Source: Actinopolymorpha singaporensis
Lineage (GTDB): Bacteria > Actinomycetota > Actinomycetes > Propionibacteriales > Actinopolymorphaceae
Direction of reading: 5' to 3'
Length of the DNA: 64,000 nucleotides
Assembly (NCBI RefSeq): GCF_900104745.1
Contig: NZ_LT629732.1
Span: 5,505,981 to 5,569,980 of the forward strand
The number at the start of each line of letters is the position of its first letter. Within the stretch, counting starts at the first letter, position 1. A program made the position numbers and the translations under genes. Positions 31,494 through 40,295 of this stretch are shown piece after piece. Under the pieces are notes generated by a model. That model saw only the letters and a program-made list of their open reading frames with translations. It did not search any database and had not been told where the DNA came from.

Positions 31494-32465
31494 TTACCCC
31501 TGGCTCCGCAGGTCCAGGCCGAGGTCGAGGGCGGGCGCCGAGTGCGTCAGCCCACCCACCGCGAGGTAGTCGACGCCGGTCTCCGCGTACGCCCGGGCGA
31601 CCTCGAGGGTGAGCCCGCCGGAGGCCTCCAGCAGCGTTCCGGTCCCGGCCGCGCGGGTGCGCCGGACCGCCTCCGCGCACTCCTCCGGCGTGAAGTTGTC
31701 CACCAGCACCAGCTCCGCCTTGGCTTCCAGCACCGAGTCGAGCTCGTCCAGCGTGGTCACCTCGACCTCGGCCGGTAGCTGCGGGGCGTGCCGGCGGGCC
31801 GCCTCCAGCGCGGCGACCGCCGACCCGGCGGCGATCACGTGGTTGTCCTTCACCAGCACCGCGTCGCCCAGCCCGAGCCGGTGGTTGACGCCGCCGCCGC
31901 ACCGGACGGCGTACTTCTGCAGCAGCCGTAGACCGGGCAGCGTCTTGCGGCTGTCGCGGACGGCGCACCCGGTCCCGGCGACGGCGTCCACCCAGGCGGC
32001 GGTGAGCGTCGCGACACCGGACAGGTGACACACCAGATTGAGCGCCGGGCGCTCCCCGGTGAGCAGGGTCCGGACCCGCCCCCGCAGGACCAGTGCCGGC
32101 TCACCGGCCCGCAACCGGGTTCCGTCCTCCACCTGGTGGAGCACCTCCACCTCACCGGGTGCCAGCAGGTCGAAGACGGCAGGTACGAGAACCCCGCCGG
32201 CGAGAACGCCCGGTACCCGGGGCGTGAGCTCCGCCTCGGCCACCGCGTCCGCCGGCACGGTTGCCGCCGTCGTCTCGTCCGGGCCGTAGCGCAGGTCCTC
32301 CGCCAGCGCCGTGCGCAGCACCCGCAAGGTGTCGTCGACATCCAACCCGGCCCGGGCCAACCCCTCGGCGACGCCGGGCGAGAACCCGCGAGGCGCCGAC
32401 GCTTCGGAGGTCTCCGGAGCATCCCAAGCGAGCGAACTGTGGGACGAACCAGTGGGCACCGTCAT
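31494..32465 (-). CDS. nadC: Nicotinate-nucleotide pyrophosphorylase (carboxylating)
   Basis: Quinolinate phosphoribosyltransferase, third step of de novo NAD synthesis, making nicotinate mononucleotide. The 323-residue protein shows CAVRDSRKTLPGLRLLQKYAVRCGGG, HRLGLGDAVLVKDNHV and LEASGGLTLEVARAYAETGVDYLAVGGLTHS in part form as in the family. The first 25 residues are an extra polar leader. The ATG start overlaps the nadB stop in an ATGA quartet, so nadA-nadB-nadC are coupled. Confidence 0.96.
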   Translation of the reverse strand: MTVPTGSSHSSLAWDAPETSEASAPRGFSPGVAEGLARAGLDVDDTLRVLRTALAEDLRYGPDETTAATVPADAVAEAELTPRVPGVLAGGVLVPAVFDLLAPGEVEVLHQVEDGTRLRAGEPALVLRGRVRTLLTGERPALNLVCHLSGVATLTAAWVDAVAGTGCAVRDSRKTLPGLRLLQKYAVRCGGGVNHRLGLGDAVLVKDNHVIAAGSAVAALEAARRHAPQLPAEVEVTTLDELDSVLEAKAELVLVDNFTPEECAEAVRRTRAAGTGTLLEASGGLTLEVARAYAETGVDYLAVGGLTHSAPALDLGLDLRSQG

Positions 32466-34117
32466 GCCACACCTCCCAGGTCGAGAGCGGGCAGCAGGGT
32501 GGGCTCGCCGGACTCGTCCAGGCCGACGACGAGACTCCGCCGCCACCGTTGGTCGTCTCGTACGGGATGGTCGTGCCGGACGTGGCAGCCGCGGGACTCC
32601 GTACGCGTGGATGCTGCGAGCACCAGCGCCCGGGCCGCCAGGTGGAGCGCGGCGTCCTCGACGTCGGCCCGCCCGGCAGGCGTCGTACGCGTAGCCATGG
32701 CGTCCAGCGACTTGGCCACGATCGCGAGCCCGGCCTGATCCCTGCCGATCGCCGCGTGCCGGCTCATCAGCTGCTGCAGTCCTGGCCGGTCCGCGACCGG
32801 CTCGGGCACCAGTGCGACGTCTCCGTCGTCGATGCGGCCCGCCGACCGCCTCCCGGCCTGGCCGGCGGACAGGTCGGCCACCACAGCCCTGGCGGTCCGG
32901 TGCCCTACCACCAGCCCTTCGAGGAGGCTGTTGGAGGCCAGCCGGTTGGCGCCGTGCAGGCCGGTGCGGGCCACTTCCCCTGCGGCGTACAGACCGGGCA
33001 CAGCGGTCCGGCCGTCGACGGTGGTCACCACGCCGCCACAGCTGAAGTGCGCCGACGGTGCCACCGGAATCGGCTCGGACTCCGGGTCCACGCCGATCGC
33101 CCGGCACGCGGCGTACACCGTGGGGAAACGCGTCCGGAAGGCTTCCGCCCGCAGGTGGGTGGCGTCCAGGAACACGTGGTCGTCCACCCCGCCGGGCGCG
33201 TCGGCCAGCCGGCGGATGATCGCCGCGGAGACCACGTCCCTCGGGGCGAGGTCGCCGAGCGGGTGGACGCCGGCCATGACGGGCTTGCCCGCCGCGTCGA
33301 CCAGCACCGCGCCCTCGCCCCGGACCGCCTCGGTGACCAGGGGACGCGACCCAGTGGCACCCCGGCCGGGATACAGGACCGTCGGGTGGAACTGCACGAA
33401 CTCAAGGTCTGCCACCGACGCGCCCGCACGCAGGGCCAGCGCGATTCCGTCGGCGGTGGCGACGTCGGGGTTGGTGGTGGTCTCGTAGAGCTGGCCGAGC
33501 CCGCCGGTGGCGAGCAGCACGGCGGGCGCCCGGAGGATCCCCGCCACGCCGTCGTCGGCGAGCACCAGCAACCCGCCCACCGCTCCCACTTCGGTGCGCA
33601 CCACGGAGGCGGCGACATGGCGTTCGAGCAGTGTCAACCGCTGGTTGCGTACGCCGGCCAGCAGTGCGCGTTCGACCTCGGCCCCGGTGGCGTCACCACC
33701 GGCGTGCACCACCCGGAACGCGGTGTGGCCGCCTTCCCGGGCGAGCGCCAGCCGGCCCCGCCGATCCGGCTGGTCGTCCCCGGCCGGGTCGAACGCCGCG
33801 CCACCGGCGCGCAGCCTGGCCACCGCGTCCGGCCCGTCGGCCAGGATCGTCGCCACCGCGGCCGGATCACACAGGCCCGCTCCGGCGACCAGGGTGTCGT
33901 GGACGTGCCGGCGGACGCTGTCGCCGGGTTCGTGTTCGCCCGGCAGTACGACCGCAACCCCGCCTTGCGCCCAGCGCGTGTTGCCCGCGTCGGCTTCGGC
34001 CTTGGTGACGACGACGACCCGCAGGCCGGCGCGCGTCGCCTCCAGGGCGGCACTCAGCCCGGCCACGCCCGTACCCACGACGACCAGGTCGGCGGTCGCC
34101 TCCCAGCGGCTGGTCAT
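32462..34117 (-). CDS. nadB: L-aspartate oxidase
   Basis: FAD enzyme that converts L-aspartate to iminoaspartate for NadA. The 551-residue protein has the dinucleotide motif [52 protein letters not shown], and [18 protein letters not shown], all diagnostic. The frame is open to 35065, but the ATG at 34117 overlaps the nadA stop (ATGA) and starts at the family N-terminus. The C-terminal helical domain is present. It is cytoplasmic. Confidence 0.97.
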   Translation of the reverse strand: MTSRWEATADLVVVGTGVAGLSAALEATRAGLRVVVVTKAEADAGNTRWAQGGVAVVLPGEHEPGDSVRRHVHDTLVAGAGLCDPAAVATILADGPDAVARLRAGGAAFDPAGDDQPDRRGRLALAREGGHTAFRVVHAGGDATGAEVERALLAGVRNQRLTLLERHVAASVVRTEVGAVGGLLVLADDGVAGILRAPAVLLATGGLGQLYETTTNPDVATADGIALALRAGASVADLEFVQFHPTVLYPGRGATGSRPLVTEAVRGEGAVLVDAAGKPVMAGVHPLGDLAPRDVVSAAIIRRLADAPGGVDDHVFLDATHLRAEAFRTRFPTVYAACRAIGVDPESEPIPVAPSAHFSCGGVVTTVDGRTAVPGLYAAGEVARTGLHGANRLASNSLLEGLVVGHRTARAVVADLSAGQAGRRSAGRIDDGDVALVPEPVADRPGLQQLMSRHAAIGRDQAGLAIVAKSLDAMATRTTPAGRADVEDAALHLAARALVLAASTRTESRGCHVRHDHPVRDDQRWRRSLVVGLDESGEPTLLPALDLGGVA

Positions 34118-35130
34118 TCGCCACCACCGGGGTTGCCGATCTCGATCATCGCCTGCACCGCTCCCCGCGCCCGCGCGGCGATCTCCGGCGCGACGTGCAC
34201 CTCGTCGGTGCCCTCGCGGAGGCTGCGCAGCAATGCCCCCGGCGTGATCATCTTCATGTAGCGGCACGACGCCCGGTCGTTCACGGGGCGGAAGTCCACA
34301 CCCGGCGCGGCCTTGCGCAGCTGGTGCAGCATGCCCACCTCGGTGGCCACGAGCACCGACCGCGCCTTCGTCTCCTTCGCCTGGTCGAGCATCCCGCCGG
34401 TGGAGAGGATCTTCACCCGGTCCGCGGCCACCGCGCCCTCGCCGGCGAGGTAGAGCGCCGACGTGGCGCAGCCGCACTCGGGGTGGATGAAGAGCTCCGC
34501 GTCCGGCTGGGCGGCGGCGCGGTCGGCGAGCTCCGCGCCGTTGATCCCCGCGTGGACGTGGCACTCCCCCGCCCAGATGTGCAGGTTGTCCCGGCCGGTC
34601 TCCCGCTTGACGTGGGCTCCGAGGAACATGTCCGGCAGGAACAGCACCTCCCTGTCGGCCGGGACCGAGGCCACGACCTCCACCGCGTTCGCGGACGTGC
34701 AGCAGATGTCGGTCTCGGCCTTCACCTCGGCGGTGGTGTTGACGTACGACACGACCACCGCTCCGGGGTGCTCGGCCTTCCAGGCCCGCAGCTGGTCGGC
34801 GGTGATCGAGTCGGCCAGGGAGCAACCCGCCCGGGCGTCCGGGATGAGGACGGTCTTGTCGGGGCTGAGGATCTTCGCCGACTCCGCCATGAAGTGCACG
34901 CCGCAGAAGACGATGGTGGACGCCTCGCTGGCCGCGGCGATGCGGCTGAGCGCGAGGGAGTCGCCGGTGTGGTCGGCGATGTCCTGGATCTCGGGGATCT
35001 GGTAATTGTGCGCGAGCAGCACCGCGTCGCGCTCGGCCGCGAGCCGGCGTACCTCTTCTCGCCACGCTTCGTCCGGCACTACCTCGTCGTAGGCCGTGTC
35101 GGCGCGGACCGCTTCAGTGACAGGGGTCAT
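34114..35130 (-). CDS. nadA: Quinolinate synthase
   Basis: [4Fe-4S] enzyme that condenses iminoaspartate and dihydroxyacetone phosphate to quinolinate. The 338-residue protein has the three cluster cysteines expected by spacing: C103 (GCSLADS), C190 (GECHVH) and C289 (RASCRY). [19 protein letters not shown] is the N-terminal signature. GGGAGGG lies before the ATG. It leads the nadABC operon and is divergent from nrtR, whose product is the expected repressor. It depends on the suf system for its cluster. Confidence 0.97.
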   Translation of the reverse strand: MTPVTEAVRADTAYDEVVPDEAWREEVRRLAAERDAVLLAHNYQIPEIQDIADHTGDSLALSRIAAASEASTIVFCGVHFMAESAKILSPDKTVLIPDARAGCSLADSITADQLRAWKAEHPGAVVVSYVNTTAEVKAETDICCTSANAVEVVASVPADREVLFLPDMFLGAHVKRETGRDNLHIWAGECHVHAGINGAELADRAAAQPDAELFIHPECGCATSALYLAGEGAVAADRVKILSTGGMLDQAKETKARSVLVATEVGMLHQLRKAAPGVDFRPVNDRASCRYMKMITPGALLRSLREGTDEVHVAPEIAARARGAVQAMIEIGNPGGGE

Positions 35131-35202
35131 GTGACCCTCCCGGCAAAGTTCCTCACCCAGAGCGGCTGCCCCGGGTCTTCGTCCAGGCTTCCGGCGCCTG
35201 GG

Positions 35203-35225
35203 GTTTTCGACTTACGAGCGAAAAC
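35203..35225. promoter_or_regulatory. Candidate NrtR operator between nadA and nrtR
   Basis: Perfect arms GTTTTCG (35203-35209) and CGAAAAC (35219-35225) flank a 9-bp spacer. It covers the -35 region of nrtR and the likely transcription start of nadA. Position suggests control of both genes by the Nudix regulator encoded beside it. Confidence 0.6.
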
Positions 35226-35233
35226 TTCCCGAG

Positions 35234-35239
35234 ATACTA
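35234..35239 (+). promoter_or_regulatory. -10 box TACTAT of a probably leaderless nrtR mRNA
   Basis: TACTAT ends 7 nt before the GTG at 35247 and no ribosome site is present, so transcription probably starts at or beside the start codon. The complementary strand reads TAGTAT and could serve nadA. Confidence 0.5.
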
Positions 35240-35246
35240 TCACCGC

Positions 35247-35927
35247 GTGAGCCGACTGGGGCATGAGGTGCTGGCAGCGGTCCTCCAGGTCCGGTCCCGG
35301 TCACTGCAGGTCCTGCTGTGGCAGCGTGCCCGCGAACCCCAGGTAGGCAGGTGGGCACTCCCCGGTGGCCGGCTTGGCGCCGTCGAGGACGTCGAGACTT
35401 CCGTACGCCGGCAGCTCGCCGAGAAGGTCGACGTACGCCAGCTGTCGCATGTCGAGCAGCTCGCGGTGTTCAGCGCTCCCGACCGGATGCCCGGGCCGCG
35501 GGTCCTGGCCACGGCGTTCCTCGGTCTGGTGCCGAGTGACGCCGACCCGGAGATCCCCGAGGACACCCGGTGGTTTCCGATCGACGACCTGCCGAAGACC
35601 GCGTTCGACCACGAGGCCATCGTGCTGCGCGCCCGCGACCGGCTGCGGTCCAAGCTGTCCTACACCAACCTCGGGTTCGCGCTCGCTCCCCCGACCTTCA
35701 CCGTCTCCGAACTCCGCGAGGTCTACTCCGCCGCGCTCGGCCACCGGGTGTCGGCAACCAACCTGCAACGGGTGCTCACCCGGCGTGGGCAGCTGGAGGC
35801 CACCGGCCAGACGGCCGGCTCCGGGCCGACCGGCGGGCGCCCCGCCGCGTTGTTCCGGTTCACCTGCCGGGACATGTTCATCACCGACCCGTTCGCGGTG
35901 CTCCGGCCACCGGCCGCGCGTAGCTGA
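35247..35927 (+). CDS. nrtR: Nudix-related transcriptional regulator NrtR
   Basis: A 226-residue protein with an N-terminal Nudix-fold domain followed by a winged HTH (about residues 150-215), the NrtR architecture. The Nudix box is degenerate: GRLGAVEDVETSVRRQLAEKV lacks the REUXEE glutamates of active hydrolases, as in NrtR proteins that bind ADP-ribose or NAD metabolites. The wHTH part, SELREVYSAALGHRVSATNL, matches the family. Being divergent from nadABC, it should repress NAD synthesis when cofactor is plentiful. The mRNA is probably leaderless. Confidence 0.92.
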   Translation: MSRLGHEVLAAVLQVRSRSLQVLLWQRAREPQVGRWALPGGRLGAVEDVETSVRRQLAEKVDVRQLSHVEQLAVFSAPDRMPGPRVLATAFLGLVPSDADPEIPEDTRWFPIDDLPKTAFDHEAIVLRARDRLRSKLSYTNLGFALAPPTFTVSELREVYSAALGHRVSATNLQRVLTRRGQLEATGQTAGSGPTGGRPAALFRFTCRDMFITDPFAVLRPPAARS

Positions 35928-35989
35928 CCTTCGGACCCGCTGGAACTCTGTGCCCATGGACCTCCTGCTGCTCAGCGGGCGCTCGACTC

Positions 35990-37756
35990 TCATGGGCGGC
36001 GCACTTTCTGTTGCGGGTCCACCCATTCGGGTGGGGTGTATTCGGGGTGGCCGTGGTTGCCCATGCTCACTTGCCAGCCTTTGTGGTGGACGTAGGCGTG
36101 ATGCGTCTTGCACAGCAGTACTCCGTTGGCGAGGTCGGTGGGGCCGAAGTCTTCCCAGGCGGTGATGTGGTGGGCGATGCAGCGGCGTTCGGGGACGTGG
36201 CAGCCGGGGAAGTGGCAGTGGGACCCGTCGCGGATGGCGAGGGCTCGTCGTTGTGGTTCGGTGAAGAACCGGTCGGCCATGCCGATGTCGAGGATTTCGC
36301 CGTTGCCGCCGAGGACGACGGGGATGATGTTCGCGTCGCACGCCATCCGCCGGATCGTCGCCACCGAGAGCGGTTCTCCGCGCAGGCGGAGGATCCGGGC
36401 CGACCCTCCGCCGCCGCACTTGGTGCAGCCGTCGTGGAGATCGAGTTGGTTGTTGGAGTCGTTGGCAGCGTCCGGCCCCGCCGCCCCCTTCTCTGATTCG
36501 GGTCCAGCGTCTGTGTCGGCGTCGTCTTCCGGCTCGAGCTCCCAATCTTCGGGTTCGGGATCTGCTGCCGGTTCGGCGTCGGGGCTTGGACCCGTTCCGG
36601 TTGCGGTGTTCGGTTGTGGGTGCTGCCGGGGTTCTCGTGGTCCGGGTATCCGCTCCGCGAACCCAGCCGGGTCAGGTGGCTCGGCTCGTCGTTTCTCCTT
36701 GTCCAGTTGAGTGTTCCGGCCGGGCATGGAGTCCGTGGACCTGACCGCCCCGGCCGCGACGGGCCTCCCCTTGGACCCCGCTGTGGGCTTCCCGCCCCCA
36801 CTGCCAGCGGCACCCTCGCCGGGCCTGCACTTCCTGCGCTCGGCCTGTCGTGTGGCGTCGGTGGTCTGGCAGCCGCAGGGCATGGGACGGACGGGGGTGG
36901 TGTCGTCGATGGTGCCGAACCCGGTGCCTTCTAGGAGTTGGTCCAGGCCGATCGTGACGGTCACGCAGTCGCGTCCACGGCCACGGTTCGGCGACGCCTG
37001 CCACTCAGCCATCCTGGCCACGAGTTCGGCGAACGCGTCCCCCCGTTTTTGGTCCAGCGGCCGCTCGTCCGGTTCGGGACCGTTGTCGGCCGCGATGAGC
37101 GCCTCGATGATCTTGCGGAGAGCTTCCATCTCCAGCACCGGCAGCTTGACGATCATGGTTTCGGACCCGGGGATCCCGTTCGCCAGGTATTTCAGGGAGC
37201 GTCTGCGTTCGGCGGCGCGTTCGGCGGCGTCGAGTTCCTCACCCAGCCGCCGTTCCCACTCCTCCGGGGCGAGCACCAGCAGCAGATGCCGCCCCAGCAG
37301 CCGCACATCGTCAGGGCTACGCCGCCGGGATTCGTCGATCAGGTACTCCTCACCCTGCACCCGCTGTTCCAGGCTGATCCAGGTGGGCAGGTCCTTGATC
37401 GCGGCGGCGATCACCTGCGCATGCCGAAACGACACCTCACCCCGCGCAAGAGCGGCGGCAGTCAACGTCACCGTACGGTCCAGGTCCCGCGCCAGCACCA
37501 CCGCCGCGGAAGCATCGTTCTTCGACATCCGCTGCGCGGTCCGCAGCCACACAGCCGTGGTCGCCGCACCGGTCGTCTTCCCGACCTCGCGCGCCTCGGC
37601 CTGGCGGACCCAGCCCAGAGTGAGCGCATCGACCCGGGCCTTCTCCACCGCCAGCTCACCGATCAGCTCACCCAACTCACCCACCTCCACGAACGTGGTC
37701 GGCGTCGCCAGGGCCTCGTCCAACCCGACACGGATCGCCGCCAGCGCAGCCCTCAA
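35990..37756 (-). CDS. DUF222/HNH endonuclease-domain protein, 13E12 repeat family
   Basis: About 588 residues. An N-terminal DUF222 region (residues 1-260; WLRTAQRMSKNDASAAV, ARGEVSFRHAQVIAAAIKDLP) is followed by a low-complexity linker (about 310-430, Gly/Asp/Glu/Pro-rich) and a C-terminal HNH nuclease domain (about 513-560) with CHFPGCHVPERRC, AHHITAWEDFGPTD and LCKTHHAYVHH. The family is abundant in actinobacteria (13E12 repeats in mycobacteria) with unknown role. The only start in frame is TTG at 37756; the frame is open to 37841 without ATG or GTG. A nearby ATG (37812) is in another phase, separated by a G-run. An SOS box lies directly upstream. Confidence 0.85.
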   Translation of the reverse strand: MRAALAAIRVGLDEALATPTTFVEVGELGELIGELAVEKARVDALTLGWVRQAEAREVGKTTGAATTAVWLRTAQRMSKNDASAAVVLARDLDRTVTLTAAALARGEVSFRHAQVIAAAIKDLPTWISLEQRVQGEEYLIDESRRRSPDDVRLLGRHLLLVLAPEEWERRLGEELDAAERAAERRRSLKYLANGIPGSETMIVKLPVLEMEALRKIIEALIAADNGPEPDERPLDQKRGDAFAELVARMAEWQASPNRGRGRDCVTVTIGLDQLLEGTGFGTIDDTTPVRPMPCGCQTTDATRQAERRKCRPGEGAAGSGGGKPTAGSKGRPVAAGAVRSTDSMPGRNTQLDKEKRRAEPPDPAGFAERIPGPREPRQHPQPNTATGTGPSPDAEPAADPEPEDWELEPEDDADTDAGPESEKGAAGPDAANDSNNQLDLHDGCTKCGGGGSARILRLRGEPLSVATIRRMACDANIIPVVLGGNGEILDIGMADRFFTEPQRRALAIRDGSHCHFPGCHVPERRCIAHHITAWEDFGPTDLANGVLLCKTHHAYVHHKGWQVSMGNHGHPEYTPPEWVDPQQKVRRP

Positions 37757-37802
37757 CCGGGCGACCGCACCCCCACCCCCCGCACCGGGAAAACCTGCTC
37801 CG

Positions 37803-37818
37803 TCGAATACATGTTCGA
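37803..37818. promoter_or_regulatory. LexA (SOS) box upstream of the 13E12-family gene
   Basis: TCGAATACATGTTCGA differs at one base from the actinobacterial SOS consensus TCGAAC-N4-GTTCGA. It lies 47 bp before the TTG start and covers the out-of-phase ATG at 37812. LexA sites before 13E12 genes are known from Mycobacterium tuberculosis. Confidence 0.65.
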
Positions 37819-37849
37819 AGCCTACCGACCGGCGCCGCCATCAAGACCG

Positions 37850-37888
37850 TTGTCCACAAGGAGATCCCGATCAGCCACCTGTGGACAA
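37850..37888. promoter_or_regulatory. Inverted pair of DnaA-box sequences
   Basis: TTGTCCACA (37850-37858) and its reverse complement TGTGGACAA (37880-37888) match the actinobacterial DnaA box exactly. They lie in the 95-bp gap between the 13E12 and peptidase genes. Two sites can be chance but the inverted, intergenic placement is notable. Confidence 0.5.
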
Positions 37889-37907
37889 AATCAGGGGCGC
37901 AGCCGGC

Positions 37908-39191
37908 TCACGGTGTCTCGCGTGCAAGGTCGAGCAACCGCCCGAACACGCCGGCCTGCCGCAGACCGTCGTGCTCATGCTCGTTGGTGATCCACGGAGT
38001 GAGGCGACCGACGGCGTTCGCGGTGGCCAGCGAGTGCTCCCGGGCGACGTACATGTCCTCGTAGTAGACCGCGGCGTACGTCGGAACCTCGTTGCGGGCA
38101 AGGCGATCCGGGTCGTACAGCGCCGGCCAGTCGTCCTTGGCCGCGAGCAGGTCCGCCGCATCCCGCAACGGCACCAGAGCCGGATCGGCGTCGAACACGA
38201 ACGGATAGATCATCTCGCCGGTGAACAGGAACGGCGTGTCGGTCCCGAGCGCGAACTCCGGCCGCTGCGCGTACAGACGTTCGGCCGACCAGTCCGAAGC
38301 CACTCCCTGGCAGTAGATCGGCTCGTGCAGCACCGCGTACAACGGATTGGTCGCGAAGCTCACCGCACCGGCGAGGCCGGCGAGAAACGTGTCGGACAAC
38401 TCCGGCCCGCCCACCCCGTCGACGAACGCCTCCTCCAGCAGGTAGTGCAGGCCGTCGAAGTTGCCGCGCATACCCAGCCCCATCCCCGCGGTCTGGAACC
38501 TCCTGGGGGTGAGGCGTTCACCGGTCGGCAGCTGAACTTCGTTGTGGCGCAGGTGTTCCACGATTCGTGCGCACAGGTCACGGTCACCGGGATGGCGGTC
38601 GAAATAGGCCGCGTTCTTCTCCGCCGTGCGCTCGTAGGTGAGTGCGTACACCTCGTCCGCGCCGTCTCTCAGCGGCGGCAACCCACCGGTGACGTACACC
38701 TCCTTGAGCCCCTCGGGTGCGAAGGACAGGTACGTCAACGCGCAGAACCCGCCGTAGCTCTGGCCGAGCGCGCTCCACGGCTGGTCGCCCTGGAGTTCGC
38801 GGCGCAGGAGTTCGGCGTCGGCGACGATCGAGTCGGCCCGGAAATGGGTGAGGTACTCCGCCTGGGCGCTGGCATCGCCCCTTCGCGGCAGGGTCTGCCG
38901 GTTGGCCGGAGTGGACAGGCCGGTCCCCCGCTGGTCGAGGAGGACCACTCGGAAGTCACGCAGCGCCCGGGCGAGCCATCCACTTCGGCTGGTCGGGCGG
39001 TGCCCCTTGCCGCCGGGCCCACCCTGCAGGTACACCAGCCGTGGCAGGTCGGCGTCCACCTTGGCCGGGTCCACGACCTCGCGCGCGTAGACCTCGATCC
39101 GCTCGCCGTCGGGCCGGCTGTGGTCGAGTGGCACGTCGAGGGTGTACTCGGTGCACGCAAGATCTCGTTGACGGTAGGTCCGCGACCGCAC
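37908..39191 (-). CDS. Alpha/beta hydrolase, proline iminopeptidase-like (S33 family)
   Basis: A 427-residue cytoplasmic peptidase. Features are LQGGPGGKG (oxyanion loop), LLDQRGTGLST, nucleophile S145 in GQSYGGFCALTYL, and a C-terminal NEHEHDGLRQAG holding the catalytic histidine (H405 or H407). It should release N-terminal proline or other residues from peptides. The frame is open to 39446, but the GTG at 39191 has a strong GAAGGAGG ribosome site 5 nt upstream and begins VRSRTYRQRDLACTEYTLDV, normal for the family. It is divergent from the next hydrolase gene. Confidence 0.9.
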   Translation of the reverse strand: MRSRTYRQRDLACTEYTLDVPLDHSRPDGERIEVYAREVVDPAKVDADLPRLVYLQGGPGGKGHRPTSRSGWLARALRDFRVVLLDQRGTGLSTPANRQTLPRRGDASAQAEYLTHFRADSIVADAELLRRELQGDQPWSALGQSYGGFCALTYLSFAPEGLKEVYVTGGLPPLRDGADEVYALTYERTAEKNAAYFDRHPGDRDLCARIVEHLRHNEVQLPTGERLTPRRFQTAGMGLGMRGNFDGLHYLLEEAFVDGVGGPELSDTFLAGLAGAVSFATNPLYAVLHEPIYCQGVASDWSAERLYAQRPEFALGTDTPFLFTGEMIYPFVFDADPALVPLRDAADLLAAKDDWPALYDPDRLARNEVPTYAAVYYEDMYVAREHSLATANAVGRLTPWITNEHEHDGLRQAGVFGRLLDLARETP

Positions 39192-39480
39192 GGACGCCTC
39201 CTTCGTTCGGTGACCGACGGCGCCCGGCCGCCGGGAGTCCCCGACCGGGCTCGGCGGGCGTAGGACCCGTTGAGCTCGATCGCTCCCGTCAAGATAGAGG
39301 GGCGGTACGACGACGAGCGGCCGGGACGAACTCCGCAGCCCGCCGACAGGTACGTTCCCGGACACCTGCCACCACGTTCTCGCACCAGCGCGTTCCGGCG
39401 CCGCTCCTGCCAGTGGCCAAAAGCGGTGGTCAGGTGGGGATGGCATGGCGAAAGATCGCCGGTCCGCTTACATAGGCGGC

Positions 39481-40272
39481 ATGACCATTCGGTGGGAGCG
39501 CCCCGGACCTGCGCGCGGCCGGATTCTGTTGGTGCACGGAGAGCTGTCCCAGTCCTCCACGTGGTGGCGGGTCGGGCCTGCACTGGCCGACCAGGGATGG
39601 CAGGTAAGTACGGTCGACCTGCCCGGCCACGGCGACATGCCGCACGACGGTCGCCCACTGGACCTGCCGACCCTGGTGCAGGGTGTCGCCGAACACCTGC
39701 CCGGCCGGGTCGACGTCATCGCCGGTCACGGCCTGGGCGCGGTCGTCGCGCTGGCCCTGGCGAACCGGTTCGTCGACCTCGCGCAGGCCGTCGTCATGGA
39801 GGAGCCGCTCAGCTCGCGGGAGGAGGACCGCGGCGCCCTCGTCGATGCGGTCGTCGCGGCGACCACGATCGCGCGTTCGGACCTGGAGCACCTCGAACTC
39901 CAGCTCCGCACCAACCATCCCCAGTGGAACCCGGAGGACGTCGCGCACGCCACCGAGGCGATCGCGGCCGCCGAGGCCGAGCAACTTCTGGCCGGCCTGC
40001 GCCGGCCTCGTCCGTGGGATCTGCCTGCCCTCCTGGGGACGCTGCGTATCCCCGCGCTGCTCCTCGTCGCCCCGGACGAACCGCACCCGTCCGGAACGGG
40101 CCGGCTGAGCACGTTGCGCGGGCTGGACCGGCTGGCCGCGGAACGCTGCGTACCCGCCGAACGGTTCGTCGTACTGCCCGGCGGCCACCACCTGCACCGC
40201 GATGTTCCCGAGCGGTGGCTGCAGGCGGTGACGCGGTTCGCCGACGAGGTGTGTCCGCCCCGGGAGGACTGA
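39481..40272 (+). CDS. Alpha/beta hydrolase fold protein without a nucleophilic serine
   Basis: A 263-residue protein with clear alpha/beta hydrolase architecture: LLVHGELSQSSTWWRVGPAL, DLPGHGD, the nucleophile elbow AGHGLGAVVALALA and a C-terminal GGHHLHRDVPERW. The elbow reads G-H-G-L-G, so residue 84, normally Ser, Asp or Cys, is glycine. The histidine position is kept. Catalysis by the usual triad is thus unlikely; it may bind a ligand or be a decayed paralogue. ATG at 39481 is preferred to one at 39445 because the fold starts there. It is divergent from the iminopeptidase gene. Confidence 0.8.
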   Translation: MTIRWERPGPARGRILLVHGELSQSSTWWRVGPALADQGWQVSTVDLPGHGDMPHDGRPLDLPTLVQGVAEHLPGRVDVIAGHGLGAVVALALANRFVDLAQAVVMEEPLSSREEDRGALVDAVVAATTIARSDLEHLELQLRTNHPQWNPEDVAHATEAIAAAEAEQLLAGLRRPRPWDLPALLGTLRIPALLLVAPDEPHPSGTGRLSTLRGLDRLAAERCVPAERFVVLPGGHHLHRDVPERWLQAVTRFADEVCPPRED

Positions 40273-40295
40273 CCTCGCCGGGTCGTACGAGCCGG

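Noticed and set aside
35990-37756. 13E12-family gene considered as a transposase or homing element
   Set aside because: No terminal inverted repeats, target duplication or interrupted gene is seen; DUF222-HNH genes are stand-alone chromosomal genes in actinobacteria.
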